Assembly: GCA_030867875.1 (NCBI GenBank)
Contig: JAOWCC010000936.1
Span: 81,563,032 to 81,627,031 of the forward strand
Length of the DNA: 64,000 bases
DNA from: Actinernus sp. WN-2022
Taxonomy: Eukaryota > Cnidaria > Anthozoa > Actiniaria > Actinernidae
Direction of reading: 5' to 3'
Shown here: positions 22,985-34,603 of the stretch, in pieces
Numbering within the stretch: the first letter of the stretch is position 1
Layout of the letters: every line of letters begins with the position of its first letter
The notes under the pieces: model-generated
Seen by the model: only the letters and a program-made list of their open reading frames with translations
Told to the model about the DNA's origin: nothing
Databases searched by the model: none
Translations under genes and position numbers: made by a program

Positions 22985-25130
22985 GATACAGGTCTGGTGC
23001 TACGCTGTTTAAACAATAGTGTAAAGAAAGTGCGGGTTATCAAGATTACATCGATAATACCATAGAGGACAAATTAATCCCTAATTTTAACTTGAGATTT
23101 CACGCGTAATTTGTAATTTCACATTAAATTTCAAACGCCGCCTACGTGCGCTTAAAATCTTTATTTTTTCTGGATCGTAATTTGCCCCCATAATATTAAT
23201 GGATAATCAAATGGGGACTAGCCGCTACGTAGAATTTGACAAATACAAGTGAAATGTATCCCTAATTTCACGAGTCACTATTTGATGACTTATTAGTTAT
23301 ATCATGACATTCGGGGTATTAGTGATTTAAATTGCCCCTCGAGCCTCGGGAAGATTTGTAAAAGTCCCGAGGCCGCTTCGGCTACAAATCTTCCCGAGGC
23401 TCGAGGGGCAATTAAATCACTAATACCCCGAAATGCCATGGTATAAGTTTGTTATACCATGATCGCCGAGGAACGGAACAAATCTCTGAGAAGTTTAGTT
23501 TTCTCTGCCGAAACTAAAGACGTCGCAGTTGAGTTGCTTTCGAAAACGTTTTGTTTAATGCTTGACTGAGCGCCATTGATTGAACGACCCTGGCTTCCCT
23601 TGGGGACAAGCGTATTATTTTTGAGAAGAATAACACTCCAATACAATGTAATTATGCGGTAAACTAAATATTCAAAGAGCATGCACGTTTATGGTTTTAA
23701 GTATCCCACATGGAAGAAGCGGGCTTGAGAAATGAAGTGAATAACGCGCAGATTGAAATAGCTCATCCGACATGGATTACGATTACGGATATAATGAAGA
23801 CAGGTCAGTTTGGATTCTGTATTTTTCATCCGGGAGCGCAGAGCTAGTAGAGCCAGAGGGGAGCAGGAGTTATTGCTTTTGACCCTGTTAGAACACTTGT
23901 CGCTTTCGGTTATTAGCCAATAGAAACTTTGAACTCTAATTGTTAATTAGATGTTTATATTTCATCGATGGAGAACATTTGTAGAGATTCACAATAAGTT
24001 TATTTATCATCAAACAGCATACATGAAACCCAAAAATCTCTGGTGTGTTTTTCATTACTGGAAGATGTATATTACGCTGTATTTCTTTAAAAACACAAGC
24101 GATATTTGTATTTTGTATATTAATATATTTGCCCAATTTTCACAACGAGAGATATTTTTTAAGTAATAAAAGATGTTAAGTTTCCGAAGAAAACTCGGGG
24201 ATATCAGAGGGATATTTTCTGCTGATACAAAAATAAGCAGAGGTCAGTTAGATGAAGCAAGGAGGAATTAAGAAACTACAGCAAAAGTTACGGAGATTAT
24301 GGTTTATGGTCGTGGAGAATTAATTCGAAAATTCCTGGTAGAGAATTAGTGAAATAAGAAATGTTTTTAGTTTCAAATCGTTTTCCACTCGAAAAGTATT
24401 TTAGCCATATTGATTTCAAAGTTTTAGTATCAAGAACATTACAAGGTCTACACATTGTAGTAATCAGTTTGAACTCTCCATACACCTGCATAATGCATTA
24501 TGTGGTTTGAATAATGTTTTATTAAAATGCTCGTAAGAGGACTTCAGCCTATTATCTATATAAACTTAATTGTACAAAATAGTGTGAAATAAAGAAATCT
24601 GAAATCTATGAAAACCACTTCCCGTGATAAAACTCAGTATCCTCGTTAAATATTTATTACTATAATATCTACTCATCAGTATTACTATAAATACCTTCAG
24701 AGAAAATATGATGACGCATTTCAGAACTTCATGACAATCGGCTCCCTGCTGATCTGAAGTTTTTGTTCACAGGGTTTTGTTTCGTACATCCAAGGGAATT
24801 CGTGGGGGAATTTTTCATGTATAAAATACCATCACATCTCTGAATTTCTAACGAGACCTGAAACAACCATGGGGGTTGATCATGGGGGCTGACCTGTTGG
24901 GCTTTGCCCTCTCTATTTCTCCGTGCATCAAGTACAATATAAAGCCTTACAGGTCAAACGGTTTCCGAGGCCCTGTTACGGGTTTTAGGGATAAGGGATA
25001 ACTAGAAAAATAATTATAGGTGTAAGGGATAACTGTCCTCGTTTCTATGTATCTCTTCAACATCTGTTCGAAATTTATTGAAGGACATTACATCGAAACA
25101 TTCTATTGTTCTCAGAAATGTTTTCAGGCC
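22985..25130. other. Spacer between gene A and gene B
   Basis: No coding exon was found. It holds the second copy of the hairpin repeat (23297-23710) and an AATAAAG at about 24589, which could end a LINE fragment or a transcript. At about 24837 it has a stretch (CTAACGAGACCTGAAACAAC) that recurs at 44696. The gene A polyadenylation site was not identified with confidence. Confidence 0.5.
23297..23710. repeat. Foldback hairpin plus adjoining repeat, copy 2
   Basis: This is the same unit as 15336-15742. The hairpin at 23297-23446 has longer, cleaner arms (GATTTAAATTGCCCCTCGAG and inverse), and the attached block starts at 23452. It lies about 300 bp past the gene A stop codon. A third, diverged hairpin is at 53141-53275. 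Confidence 0.8.
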
Positions 25131-25132
25131 AT

Positions 25133-25439
25133 GTCAAACGGTTTCAACAAATGTTGTGCCAATGTTGTACCGATGTTGTGCCAATGTTGTACAGATGTTG
25201 TACCAATGTTGTACCGATGTTGTACCAATGTTGTACCGATGTTGTATACCAATGTTGTGCCGATGTTGTACCGATGTTGTACCAATGTTGTGCCGATGTT
25301 GTACCCGCAATGTTGTACCGATGTTGTACCGATGTTGCACCAATGTTGTGCCGATGTTGCACCAATGTTGTACTGATGCTGTACCAATGTTGTACCAATA
25401 TTGTACCGATGTTGTATACCAATGTTGAAGCCGTTTGAC
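25133..25439. repeat. 11-bp minisatellite (ATGTTGTACCR) between short inverted repeats
   Basis: About 25 copies of an 11-bp unit, with T/C and A/G variants, run from about 25150 to 25425. They are bordered by GTCAAACGGTTTCAACA on the left and its near-inverse TGTTGAAGCCGTTTGAC on the right. Since 11 is not a multiple of three and the unit has no stop, all six frames stay open for about 260-430 bp, so the apparent Cys-rich frames are artefacts. The array ends about 355 bp before the gene B start codon. Confidence 0.9.
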
Positions 25440-25793
25440 CCGAAAAGAAAGAAGAGAGAAAGAAAAGAAAAGAAAAGAAAGTGTAACCAATAGAAAACAA
25501 GCCAGTTTTAGTAACCCACAATGGTGATGGACATGATCAAAGGGACACAAAGACATGAAAGCCACAGAGCTTATGATTTGTTGGTTGTTATCAACCTATT
25601 CAATGCTTCACACTACAGGCCGTAATGAGCGAGTAGAGACGTCAGCTTTAGTTTAATCAATCGGTCAGTAATTGCTAGGACGTTGGGAGCACATATTTCA
25701 ACATCATTTTCATTCCTGTCATCTTTAAACGTTCCAAAACCAAAATTGATTCCGTTCGAAGTTTGTTGATAGATGAATTGAAAATACATACAA

Positions 25794-28700
25794 ATGGCGT
25801 CAGAAAAATCAAAAACAATGTTCAACCTTCCCAATTTACAAGAACAACTCCCACAGTTAAAGAAGCTCAACAACTGGACAGGAAACCTCCTTACGCGAGA
25901 TCTGGTCTCCGGGCTCGATCACGAGGAAGAGAGGACGGCAAAACCAAATGCGTGTCCAACCTCGAGTGAGGTAACAGAGCTGAATGCAGAGATCTCAGAG
26001 CTCACAAAAAGCGCGTTACCACCGATTGGAAATAAGATGACGACCCTTCCAAACACAGAGACGTCAGTTGAAACACTCGCTGTGGCGGAAAGAAGAGCAC
26101 TCGGATTTGCAAAGATAGCTCCACTACCTCCAATTTCGGGAGCAAGTCTCTTGGGAAACGAACCTGTTCAAGTACTTGAAAAGGTAGGATATCCTATTCT
26201 AAGTTTCTAAAAAGTCAAATACAAAGCCTAGTTATTCCTGCATACTTATTTTCCTATGGTTTCTTTATTATGGAGAATAAATATAGATGTGTTTTTTCTT
26301 TCAAACAACCTAGCGCCGGGAAATGAGGCCTTGAAAATTTATCAATCATTTACAGTGCATACATGTACCCAGGTGTGACGTTTATAAACTGTGTAGTTTG
26401 AAATTACCTTATTAATTTAAGCATGAAGAAAGAAAGAAAATTACACGAAGAAAACGTTCTGACGAGTTTAAGATCCGATAGTCCGATAGTACGTCAACCA
26501 GGCGTATAATTTATCCAGATGTATATATAGCACTGAGAAGCTTCAAGTGACTTCAAACGTGTACGTGTATATTCCGAGATTGAATTGGACTTTAGGTTGG
26601 TTTTTGAGGACCAAAGAACCGGGAGAAAAATCCTCGAAGGACATGGAGAAATACCATTAAACTCAACTCACATTCGACGCCGAGTCCGGGAAGTCGAACC
26701 GTGGTCACAGAGGTGGAAAAGTAGGGAAAAGGAAAGGAAAAGTACGAATGTCGTAAGATTCGAGAAAAGGCTACAGAGATCAGTCATGTGTAAACGGCTT
26801 TAAAAAAGGTCTGAAGCTCTGTTCAAAAATGTCATCTTTTCCCAATTCGCAAGCCAACGGCGAGAGATGTGCTGAAGAATAACAACAAATCCGTGAACAA
26901 ATCGAACACTGTTATAACTATATGGCTGAACAACGTTAACAGTTTTGATTATTTCACAGCAAGTAAATGTAGTCATTTTCATTTCAACTCATTTAGAGTT
27001 GAATTAAGAACGTTCAATATACGAGAATAATGAACTGACCGCTTTTCCACCGTTGTACGCATCACATGACGTCACGTGTTTACGTGTGGTCGGGCAGGTG
27101 GATATATAAAGTATAACAAGTATTGATATTTTGCTCACTGAGATTTTATCTCAGGTTCAGTTTCTAGAATCAAAATAAACGTATGCCTGTCGTCATTACT
27201 CTCGGCAGGGCTAAGGGCTCCGATCCCTTCACATATTTTCCTCGTGTTGAGATATATACGCTAAAGAAAACTACTTACTCATGAACGATATAGAGAAATA
27301 TACGCATGCCACAGGCATTGTGTGATATTTCTGTTTTCATTTTATTGAAAAGCATGATTCTTAAGCTTGTAATGTACGGTTCAATAATGAGGGGTGAGTT
27401 CATGATACCGAATCTCTGTATTATTGCGATATTGTTTACATGCATGATCTACCGGTACGAAACTGATCTCATACCGGTACGAAGCCATTCCAGAATGAGT
27501 TCACTCCGGTTCTTAACCTCCTCCGCAGGCAACTCCTCATACTCTCTTACCACAGGAAGCCCGGTTTCACATCTATAATAGGAGTTGCCCGCTGCGTTGG
27601 AGGCTAGGTTCTAGCCGTTTTGAACCGGTTCCGGAAAGTTTCGTTAGGAAATGAAACGCAATCCGGTATCGTAAACACCCCCATCAATTGTCGCAACTTT
27701 TGTTGTTCAACAAACATTGAGCCGGCTGTATCATAGGCTAACAATATTTTATTCAGTAATTTAAGGTAGCAGTAATTAAAATTAATGTGAATTTCTCCTT
27801 TCACATGTGCAGGGGAACCAAAATCCAGACGTCTATAAACAGACCTCCAAACATCTACGGGATTACGAAGATGATGTTCGCCGTCTTGATGAATGTATAG
27901 AGAGTAGAAGAATGCAACAGAGAGCATCCTTACAGGAGAAAATGAAGATAAAACAGCAGATGAGAGAAGCAGAGTTTGAGGAACTGAAACAGAAGAAGGC
28001 ATTGAAACGAACAGAGCCAGACGGAGATCATGGAATGGCACACGACGAGGTTTGTTCATTGTGTGAGGTTCTTACCTTAAGGTATAGACTGAGTTTTCCA
28101 ATGATTTCGAGCCCATAATGAAAAAGAGAAAAACAAATATCAACAACTTGCGGTACGGTGAAAGCAAACGAGTTTAAAAACGTTTTAAAAACAGTTTTAC
28201 TTCAAGACCTTCAATTTTACGGTCTGTAGTTATGGATTTGGGAATGGACTGGGTTACAATAATTAAATATAAGCCTAATTTACAAACAAATTCACTTAAA
28301 AATATAACTAATAATATTATTACGTTAGGTATAATTTGTAAGTCAAACCAGAAGGCAGATATTGCCTTAAGATGCAATGACCAGACCATGCTTCTCAACC
28401 CCACTACAAAGACGTTTGATGACAGATCGTTTGCATATGCTGGTCCTTCACTGTGCAACACTCTGCCCGGAACTCTGCCCGGAACTCTGCCCGGAACTCT
28501 GCCCGGAACTCTGCCCTTAGACATCGAATCTCTGCCTGGCATTGACTCTTTTAAAGTTCCCCTATACGATCACATTTTGAGATAGTGATATTTTTGCGAA
28601 TTTTAAAAGTAAAGTTGCTACATTTTTCCTGTCGAAACCGTTTTTCGAAATGACGACGGGAAGTCTTACTTGTTGGGGCCCAATTGAAACTGGAGTGTTT

Positions 28701-31700
28701 CATAATTATGTCGGCGGAAGTGACGTCATGTTACTCAACTCAATGAGTAAACAGTACCGCTCGAGACTAGCCTGCGTAGCAGACGTTTTGGTGGATTCGC
28801 GAGCGCCGCCATTTGGTGGATTCGCGAGCGCCGCCATCTTGAGAGAGAGCCCCAGACCTCGTTAAGGCTCGGCCAAGATGGCGACGGTTTTCGATGGCCG
28901 CGCGCGATATATAAAAAATCCCACGCCTGCTACGCAGGCTACTCGAGACCTGTATTCCGATTGGTCCCATTATACTGTAGCTCTAGTTATTGTTTTTACT
29001 GCTCGTTCTAAAGGTAAGGGTGTTTTGTATTGTTGGGTAAGCCAATACTGTGGCTCGTTTCGCGCGGTACAGTCTGGCTCAATTGAATAACATGAAGGAC
29101 TGCTTTTCACACAAACCTTCGCGCGAACTCATAAGTAAAGTACAATGTTTTACTATGTTTCCACAAAGGAAAGAAAAGAAAGAAGTTGGAATATAAATAT
29201 TCCATTAAAAGAACGTCGACGTGTTGAGAAAATGACGTCTGAACGAAAATCGCGAACTGTTTGGAACACACTTCAGTAATGGCGGACGTACTCTCCGCAA
29301 AATTCATAGTTTAATTTGATCCCTTGGTAATATGTGTCACTGATATGGATATTTCCGCTTCTGTGTGTCCTTTTGGAAAACCAAAATGTTCCAAAGCAAA
29401 TGGTCGAATTTCGTCGTAGTGGAACTTTAAGAAACAGTTAAAAACATATATTGTTAAGAAGGATAGAACTAATCTTTTTCAAGCTACAGTTAACACAACA
29501 TTATTTTAAAATGTTTTAGATCAGATAGAGTAGAACGTGTTTAATTTATCGATAGATTTTAGTTTTTATTTAGTTCCATCTTTTCCCCATTTTATTTAGG
29601 TTAGTCTTGTTAAGCGCCATTGAATATCCTTATATAATTTAAGCGCTATATAAGTTTATCTATTACTATTATTATTAATTAATTATAAGTAATTAAGTAA
29701 GTAATGTAATTCTAACATGTTATTCTGTTATTAGTGGCAAAGGTCCAATAAACTATTTTTAAATATCTGAGTTCAGCACTTGGGGAGATATATTATCGAC
29801 GTAACACGCGACCGTGGCAACTTGCGCGGCCGTAGCAGACCTTCAGACTTCCGGTATAAAAGTGTAAGCCCCTCCTCTTTTCACGCATGGCAAACTCAAA
29901 ATGTGAAATTCAAATTATAGAGCAGTGAAGAACGAAGGCGAGTGAATCAGTCACTCCTGTTAAAATTCCGTTGAGGTATTAGTAGCTCATCTTGTTGATT
30001 AGTTGTGTTCCGTTTAGGCCTCAAAGCACCTCCAAAGGTACAAAAACGATGTCCGACGGCTGGACGGGTACATGGAGAGCACTAAGATGCAACAGAACTT
30101 ATCTCTACAAGAGAAAATGAAGATAAGACAGCAGATGAAGGAAGCCGAACTGGAAGAATTGAAACAGAAGCAGGGACTGGGAAGATCCGAAGCCAAGTAT
30201 GAAAACAACAAAATCGCACAGGTTGGTACAGAATGAAGTTGTCACTTTTAGCGCCCTAAACTGGGGGCGTGGGGGGAGGGGAAAGGTTCCACACGCCACA
30301 TAAAAAAATTGCCTCCTTTACCTGAAGGTAATATCATATTTATATATATATCTACCATGTTTTCATAAAAGTAGCCCTATATAGAACCTAAGACCCCCTT
30401 TTGTGAAAACATGGTAGACTACCATGTTTTCACAAAAGGAGCCCTAGAACCTAAGACCCCCTTTTGTGAAAACATGGTAGATATATATATGTGTGTGTAC
30501 CCTGGACGTTTATGTCCCTTGCCCTACGAACAAAGCCTTACGATATGGCAAATATTATTAGGTATCATCAGCGACCTGGTGTGGCTTTAATGTGTTAGTA
30601 CATTATACATGTATCATGATCCGAATGGTTTATATAGACTAGTGGGTAGAGTTACGTTTGACTTTTCCAGAGGGAGAACGGGGGCATTAATTTGACAAGA
30701 GGGAAGACAAATTTATCCAAAACAAATGAAACATAGAGACATGTACTGTTAGCAATCCTTTTTGTATACACACAGACCAGTCGTAACCATGTCATACTGT
30801 CTATGATCTCATGGATTCTAAGGAGGACATATGGCGCCGTGACGAGGCTAGGGAGGGCACGAAAACACAACAGTCTTCGCCTTCACAACAACAAACGAAT
30901 GAAGCAACGATGGGACAAGAGAAACAATGGAAAACCTTAGGAAGATTGGAGACGGAGGAAGAGGAGGAAACCGATGGAAACTCATTGACAACTGCACAGG
31001 TTTGTCTGTAGCTTGTTAAAATTAGGTATCAAAATGGTAAACTGAATCAAACATCAAAATAAATACACTTTGAATTATTCCAGAGCTATTCAACTATACT
31101 AATAAGATTGAGATTCTTAAAATGGTAGGTAGCTATATAGTGATGTAGAATATGAGATTGTGAAGACTGGAATTTGACCCACTAACAAGAAATTGCCCTC
31201 ACTCTATTCCTACCATTACAGATACCACACGACAGTAAAAAAGAAGCTCAGCTCCCCTATGCACATGCGCAGTTGCTCACAAGAGCTATGACGTCATCAA
31301 GTGTCGAGGACGACATCCAGTACGTGAAGGTCGAAGGCAAGAGAAAGAGAAAGATATTGAAACTGGTCAAGATCGCTTTTCTCGTGCTCGTAGCTGCTTT
31401 GATTGCGACTGTGTTGGCCCTTCTGATCGCCAGACACACGGGAGGTGAGTGACTAATAGCATTCATGTTAGCCATGTGGGATGGTCCTATATTAAAACAG
31501 GATTATACCCAGCCCCTCACCACAGCATTGGTCAGTTGTTATAACATTATACCACCTTGTTCCAGTCACCGATCGCGTAAACGATTGACAGAGAAACGAA
31601 ACTTTTTTGGTTTCAGAGTGATCTTCGGAAGATGAATTCTAGAATTAGATCGAGGCAAACGTATTACCTTTCAATCGAAAGCTAGCCTTGGTATTACCGT

Positions 31701-34254
31701 ACTTTCATGTCAAGTTGGAGAGATCCAAACGGGGCACGATAACCAGTATCAGTACAAGAGCTGCTAGTTATTCGTGTTTTAAATTTGAGACATGAACTAA
31801 AATGTTTCAGTACCCAGTGCGGAGAAACTTGAACAATATTAAAGTACCTATGACATACAGTTTTCGTAATTGAACTGTTAGCCTGGAACCAAGAGTGTTT
31901 CCATGGCAACATCACGGTTTGCATGTTTTTTTTCTTATTACTATACATGTGCAAACTTTTAATTGTTTTTACCTACTATTTACATAAATATTCTTCATTT
32001 GATTGATTAGTCTCCTGCTGTGCACAGCTAATGACGTCATAAATAATCTGATTTGCACATTCGAAAACCCTGAATATCTCTGGAACGAGTTGAGATATTG
32101 ATAACAGAAAACGCATTCCTGTTACTACGTACTACGAGTTACTACCGAGATGAACATTTCAATTGCGAAATGTTTTTATTATAGGCATTTTAAAGGGGCT
32201 ATGTCATCGTACTACGCATGTATGGAGTCAGTGTTCGATAATGCTTGATTGAAAGTATTTTCTTTATTTTACTTGAAAACTGTATATTTACACAGTTTGT
32301 TAGTCATTTTTGAATATTTGCTTTGATTTTTACCATCCCGCATGTGCGCGAGGTTCGTCAGTTCACATGAGAATCGCTGATCATGACCGTGTCCGGACAT
32401 CTAATTGTAATGGTCTCTACCATGACACAGTCCCTTTCACAGCGGGTGATTACATGTGATATCCAAAATCTTTCTTTTTTTTCAGATGCTGGAATGCTGG
32501 ATGCTGCGAAACAGAATACTACGTTCAATATAGCGGGTAAAGGAGGACTGCAAGTTGTAGGCCATGGTGGTACCCAAGCTGGTTCAGTAGTTGCCACGAG
32601 CACTTCAACAGACTTGAGAAAGACGGTCACGGCTTCAGTGCAGCCATCATTCAGCATGTCAAAAGACAGAATGACAACTTCAACAAAACAACTAATAATC
32701 GCAGCCACGATGGATGTATCACCTAGCATCATCAGCTACAGTGTAAGACAAGGCTCCAGCGATACAACTAGAACCACTCTCGTACATAACGACCAATCAA
32801 TGTCAATATGGACAGGTGGAACAACCGAAGGGACTCCTGGTGATACAGCTAGACTCACAACTGGCAGTTATGGCAACATATCTATACTAGCACATCTACA
32901 GTCCAGTACTACAAGCACTCCCATACATAAGGACCAACCAATGTCAACATGGACTTCACGCCGTACAACAGGAACAACAATCGAACACTCTCTTAGTGAC
33001 ATCACCAGACTCACAACTGGCAGTTATGACGCCAAATCTATGCTTGTGCATCTACAGTCCAGCGACACCACTACAAGTACTCCAATACATGAGGACCAAA
33101 AAACCTCAACATGGACTGCAAGCCATACAGCAGGAACAACAATGGAACACTCTCTTAGTGACATAGCCAGACTCACAACTGGCAGTTATGATGATAAATC
33201 TATGCTTGTGCATCTACAGTCCAGCGACACCACTACAAGTACTCCAATACATGAGGACCAAAAAACGTCAACATGGACTGCAAGCCATACAGCAGGAACA
33301 ACAATCGAACACTCTATTAGTGACATCACCAGACTCACAACTGGCAGTTATGACGCCAAATCTATGCTTGTGCATCTACAGTCCAGCGACACCACTACAA
33401 GTACTCCAATACATGAGGACCAAAAAACGTCAACATGGACTGCAAGCCATACAGCAGGAACAACAATGGAACACTCTCTTAGTGACATAGCCAGACTCAC
33501 AACTGGCAGTTATGATGATAAATCTATGCTTGTGCATCTACAGTCCAGCGACACCACTACAAGTACTCCAATACATGAGGACCAAAAAACGTCAACATGG
33601 ACTGCAAGCCATACAGCAGGAACAACAATGGAACACTCTCTTAGTGACATAGCCAGACTCACAACTGGCAGTTATGATGATAAATCTATGCAAGTATCTC
33701 TTCACTCCAGCGTTGCCACTAAAACAGCTCCAACACAACACAAAACGTTCACAACAGAATACACGACGTTTACTTCAAAAAAGACAGTCGAAGAAAGCTC
33801 AGTCAAAGCAACAACATCTCTGAAACAGAGTTCCAGTCTTGGGACGCCAATGTACATGTCTCACGGGATATCTAAACTGAAGATCACGCCTGCGTCCTCG
33901 TATGCTACGCATTCAGGGACAATGTCATTAGTACAAGAAGGAATGCTTGCCGAGGAAGCCGTCGAAGAGTCGGAGTTGATATGCCAGCAGCACAGAAATA
34001 CACCGAGTGATATCAGAAGACTGCAACGACGAATCGATCGCGCGATTGATAGATTTCACAGAATGCTCCAGCACCGTGACATGTTGTGGGTTACTCCAAG
34101 GGACATTCGGAGGGGAAGAAGACTGCTAGATAGGATGTGCAGCTTAATGGTAAACCTCGCCGGCTATTATGGCGGTATGGTGTCGCAGAGTTTACAGACG
34201 ATGATCGACCTGCTGAGGGACATACTGGCGATTCATAACAGCAATCAATGCTAA
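25794..34254 (+). CDS. Gene B: predicted type II transmembrane mucin-like protein, paralogue of gene A
   Basis: Exons are 25794-26183, 27813-28049, 30018-30221, 30823-30999, 31222-31444 and 32486-34254, with phases 0/0/0/0/1; the joined frame is 999 codons plus stop. Exon 1 has the QLPQLKKLNNWT motif of gene A. Exons 2 and 3 are tandem coiled-coil exons. Exon 4 is an acidic/Gln-rich linker. Exon 5 carries KRKRK and one membrane span at about residues 383-406. The N-terminus is predicted cytoplasmic and there is no signal peptide. The ectodomain has five 54-residue Thr/Ser-rich repeats, then a Thr-rich stem and a charged helical tail with three cysteines. There is no chitin-binding domain. Function is unknown; exons 1, 2 and 5 establish homology with gene A. 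Exon 4 has the weakest acceptor. Confidence 0.8.
28340..28588 (+). mobile_element. LINE reverse-transcriptase C-terminal fragment with 12-bp expansion
   Basis: The open frame shows DRSFAYAGPSL, a degraded W-N (CN) and LP, then IDSFKVPLYDHIL before a stop at about 28583. This is the C-terminal signature of CR1/L2-type elements. A GGAACTCTGCCC unit is repeated about four times at 28470-28515, inserting repeated GTLP into the frame. It sits in gene B intron 2. Confidence 0.6.
28760..28947. mobile_element. TIR element with CTCGAGACTAGCCTGCGTAG ends
   Basis: The left end reads CTCGAGACTAGCCTGCGTAG. The right end is CTGCTACGCAGGCTACTCGAG. Inside, a 27-bp unit (GGTGGATTCGCGAGCGCCGC) is duplicated, and AAGATGGCG occurs in opposite orientation. 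It is noncoding. A related end (TAGCCTGCG) is seen near 16250 and 17055. Confidence 0.7.
29395..29695 (+). mobile_element. LINE 3' end with ATT-rich tail
   Basis: WNFKKQLKTYIVKKDR, the last residues of a non-LTR reverse transcriptase, is followed by a 3' UTR. The end is GCGCTATATAAGTTTATC plus (TTA)n, the typical tail of L2/CR1-like elements. The copy is 5' truncated and lies in gene B intron 2. Confidence 0.6.
30352..30480. repeat. Tandem pair of palindromes in gene B intron 3
   Basis: Two 62-66-bp palindromes (30352-30417 and 30419-30480) each begin CTACCATGTTTTCA and end TGAAAACATGGTAG. AT-rich runs flank the pair. They can form one large or two small cruciforms. They are noncoding. Confidence 0.85.
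31222..31444 (+). other. Gene B exon 5: membrane-span exon
   Basis: This 223-bp exon enters in phase 0 and exits in phase 1 at GTGAGT. It encodes KRKRKILKLVK followed by a hydrophobic helix rich in Leu, Val and Ala and ending LLIARHTG. The layout matches gene A exon 3, including the exit phase, so the ectodomain exon of either gene could be joined to either span. Confidence 0.8.
32486..34254 (+). other. Gene B exon 6: ectodomain with 162-bp repeats and helical tail
   Basis: The acceptor is a long T-run followed by TTCAG. The exon encodes a Thr/Ser-rich region with five 54-residue units (signatures HLQSSDTTTSTPIHEDQ and LTTGSYDDKSM). The last three to four are almost identical at 162-bp spacing (33039, 33202, 33364, 33526). 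The final ~95 residues are different: charged, Arg-rich helices (DIRRLQRRIDRAIDRFHRML, then LLDRMCSLMV) with cysteines near both ends, ending NSNQC. I do not recognise this tail. Confidence 0.8.
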
Positions 34255-34603
34255 GTGATATTAGATAAACGAATTCGTCTGGTGATGGCCTTACTGGCAA
34301 TCCATGACAGCATTGGGTGTTTTTATACTAGAGACAGATAATGCGACTAGACGTAATTGGACTCCAAACAAAGGTTTGTGCGTCTTGTAAGTTCATCTAA
34401 TATAAAAACGGTCACAAGACGGTTTATCCGCTCAGACGAACTAGCTTAGGCTTTGTAGTGATTTTAAATGTGCGACGCACTACCAAGCATAATTTGTCAA
34501 GTTGCGTAAGCGTTCATGTGTATAAAGTCGGAATATTTCGAGACCGCGTTCTCGGAAATTCTGATCAGCAACAAATATAACTCTATATCCACAGTAATAC
34601 GGT

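Larger units (their letters stand above)
27813..30221 (+). other. Gene B exons 2 and 3: duplicated coiled-coil exons
   Basis: Exon 2 (27813-28049, 79 codons) and exon 3 (30018-30221, 68 codons) are clear duplicates. Both contain TSKHL or SKHL, DVRRLD, LQEKMKI and QQM.EAE.EELKQK. Exon 3 lacks the first eleven residues (the PDVYKQT part). Both are phase 0-0, so either can be included or skipped without frameshift. Gene A has only one such exon. Heptad-like Leu/Met/Gln spacing suggests the pair lengthens a cytoplasmic coiled coil. Confidence 0.75.

Noticed and set aside
25047..25565. Six overlapping Cys-rich frames (VVPMLYRCC or QHRYNIGTT repeats)
   Set aside because: They are produced by an 11-bp repeat free of stops in both orientations, so all frames are open by arithmetic.
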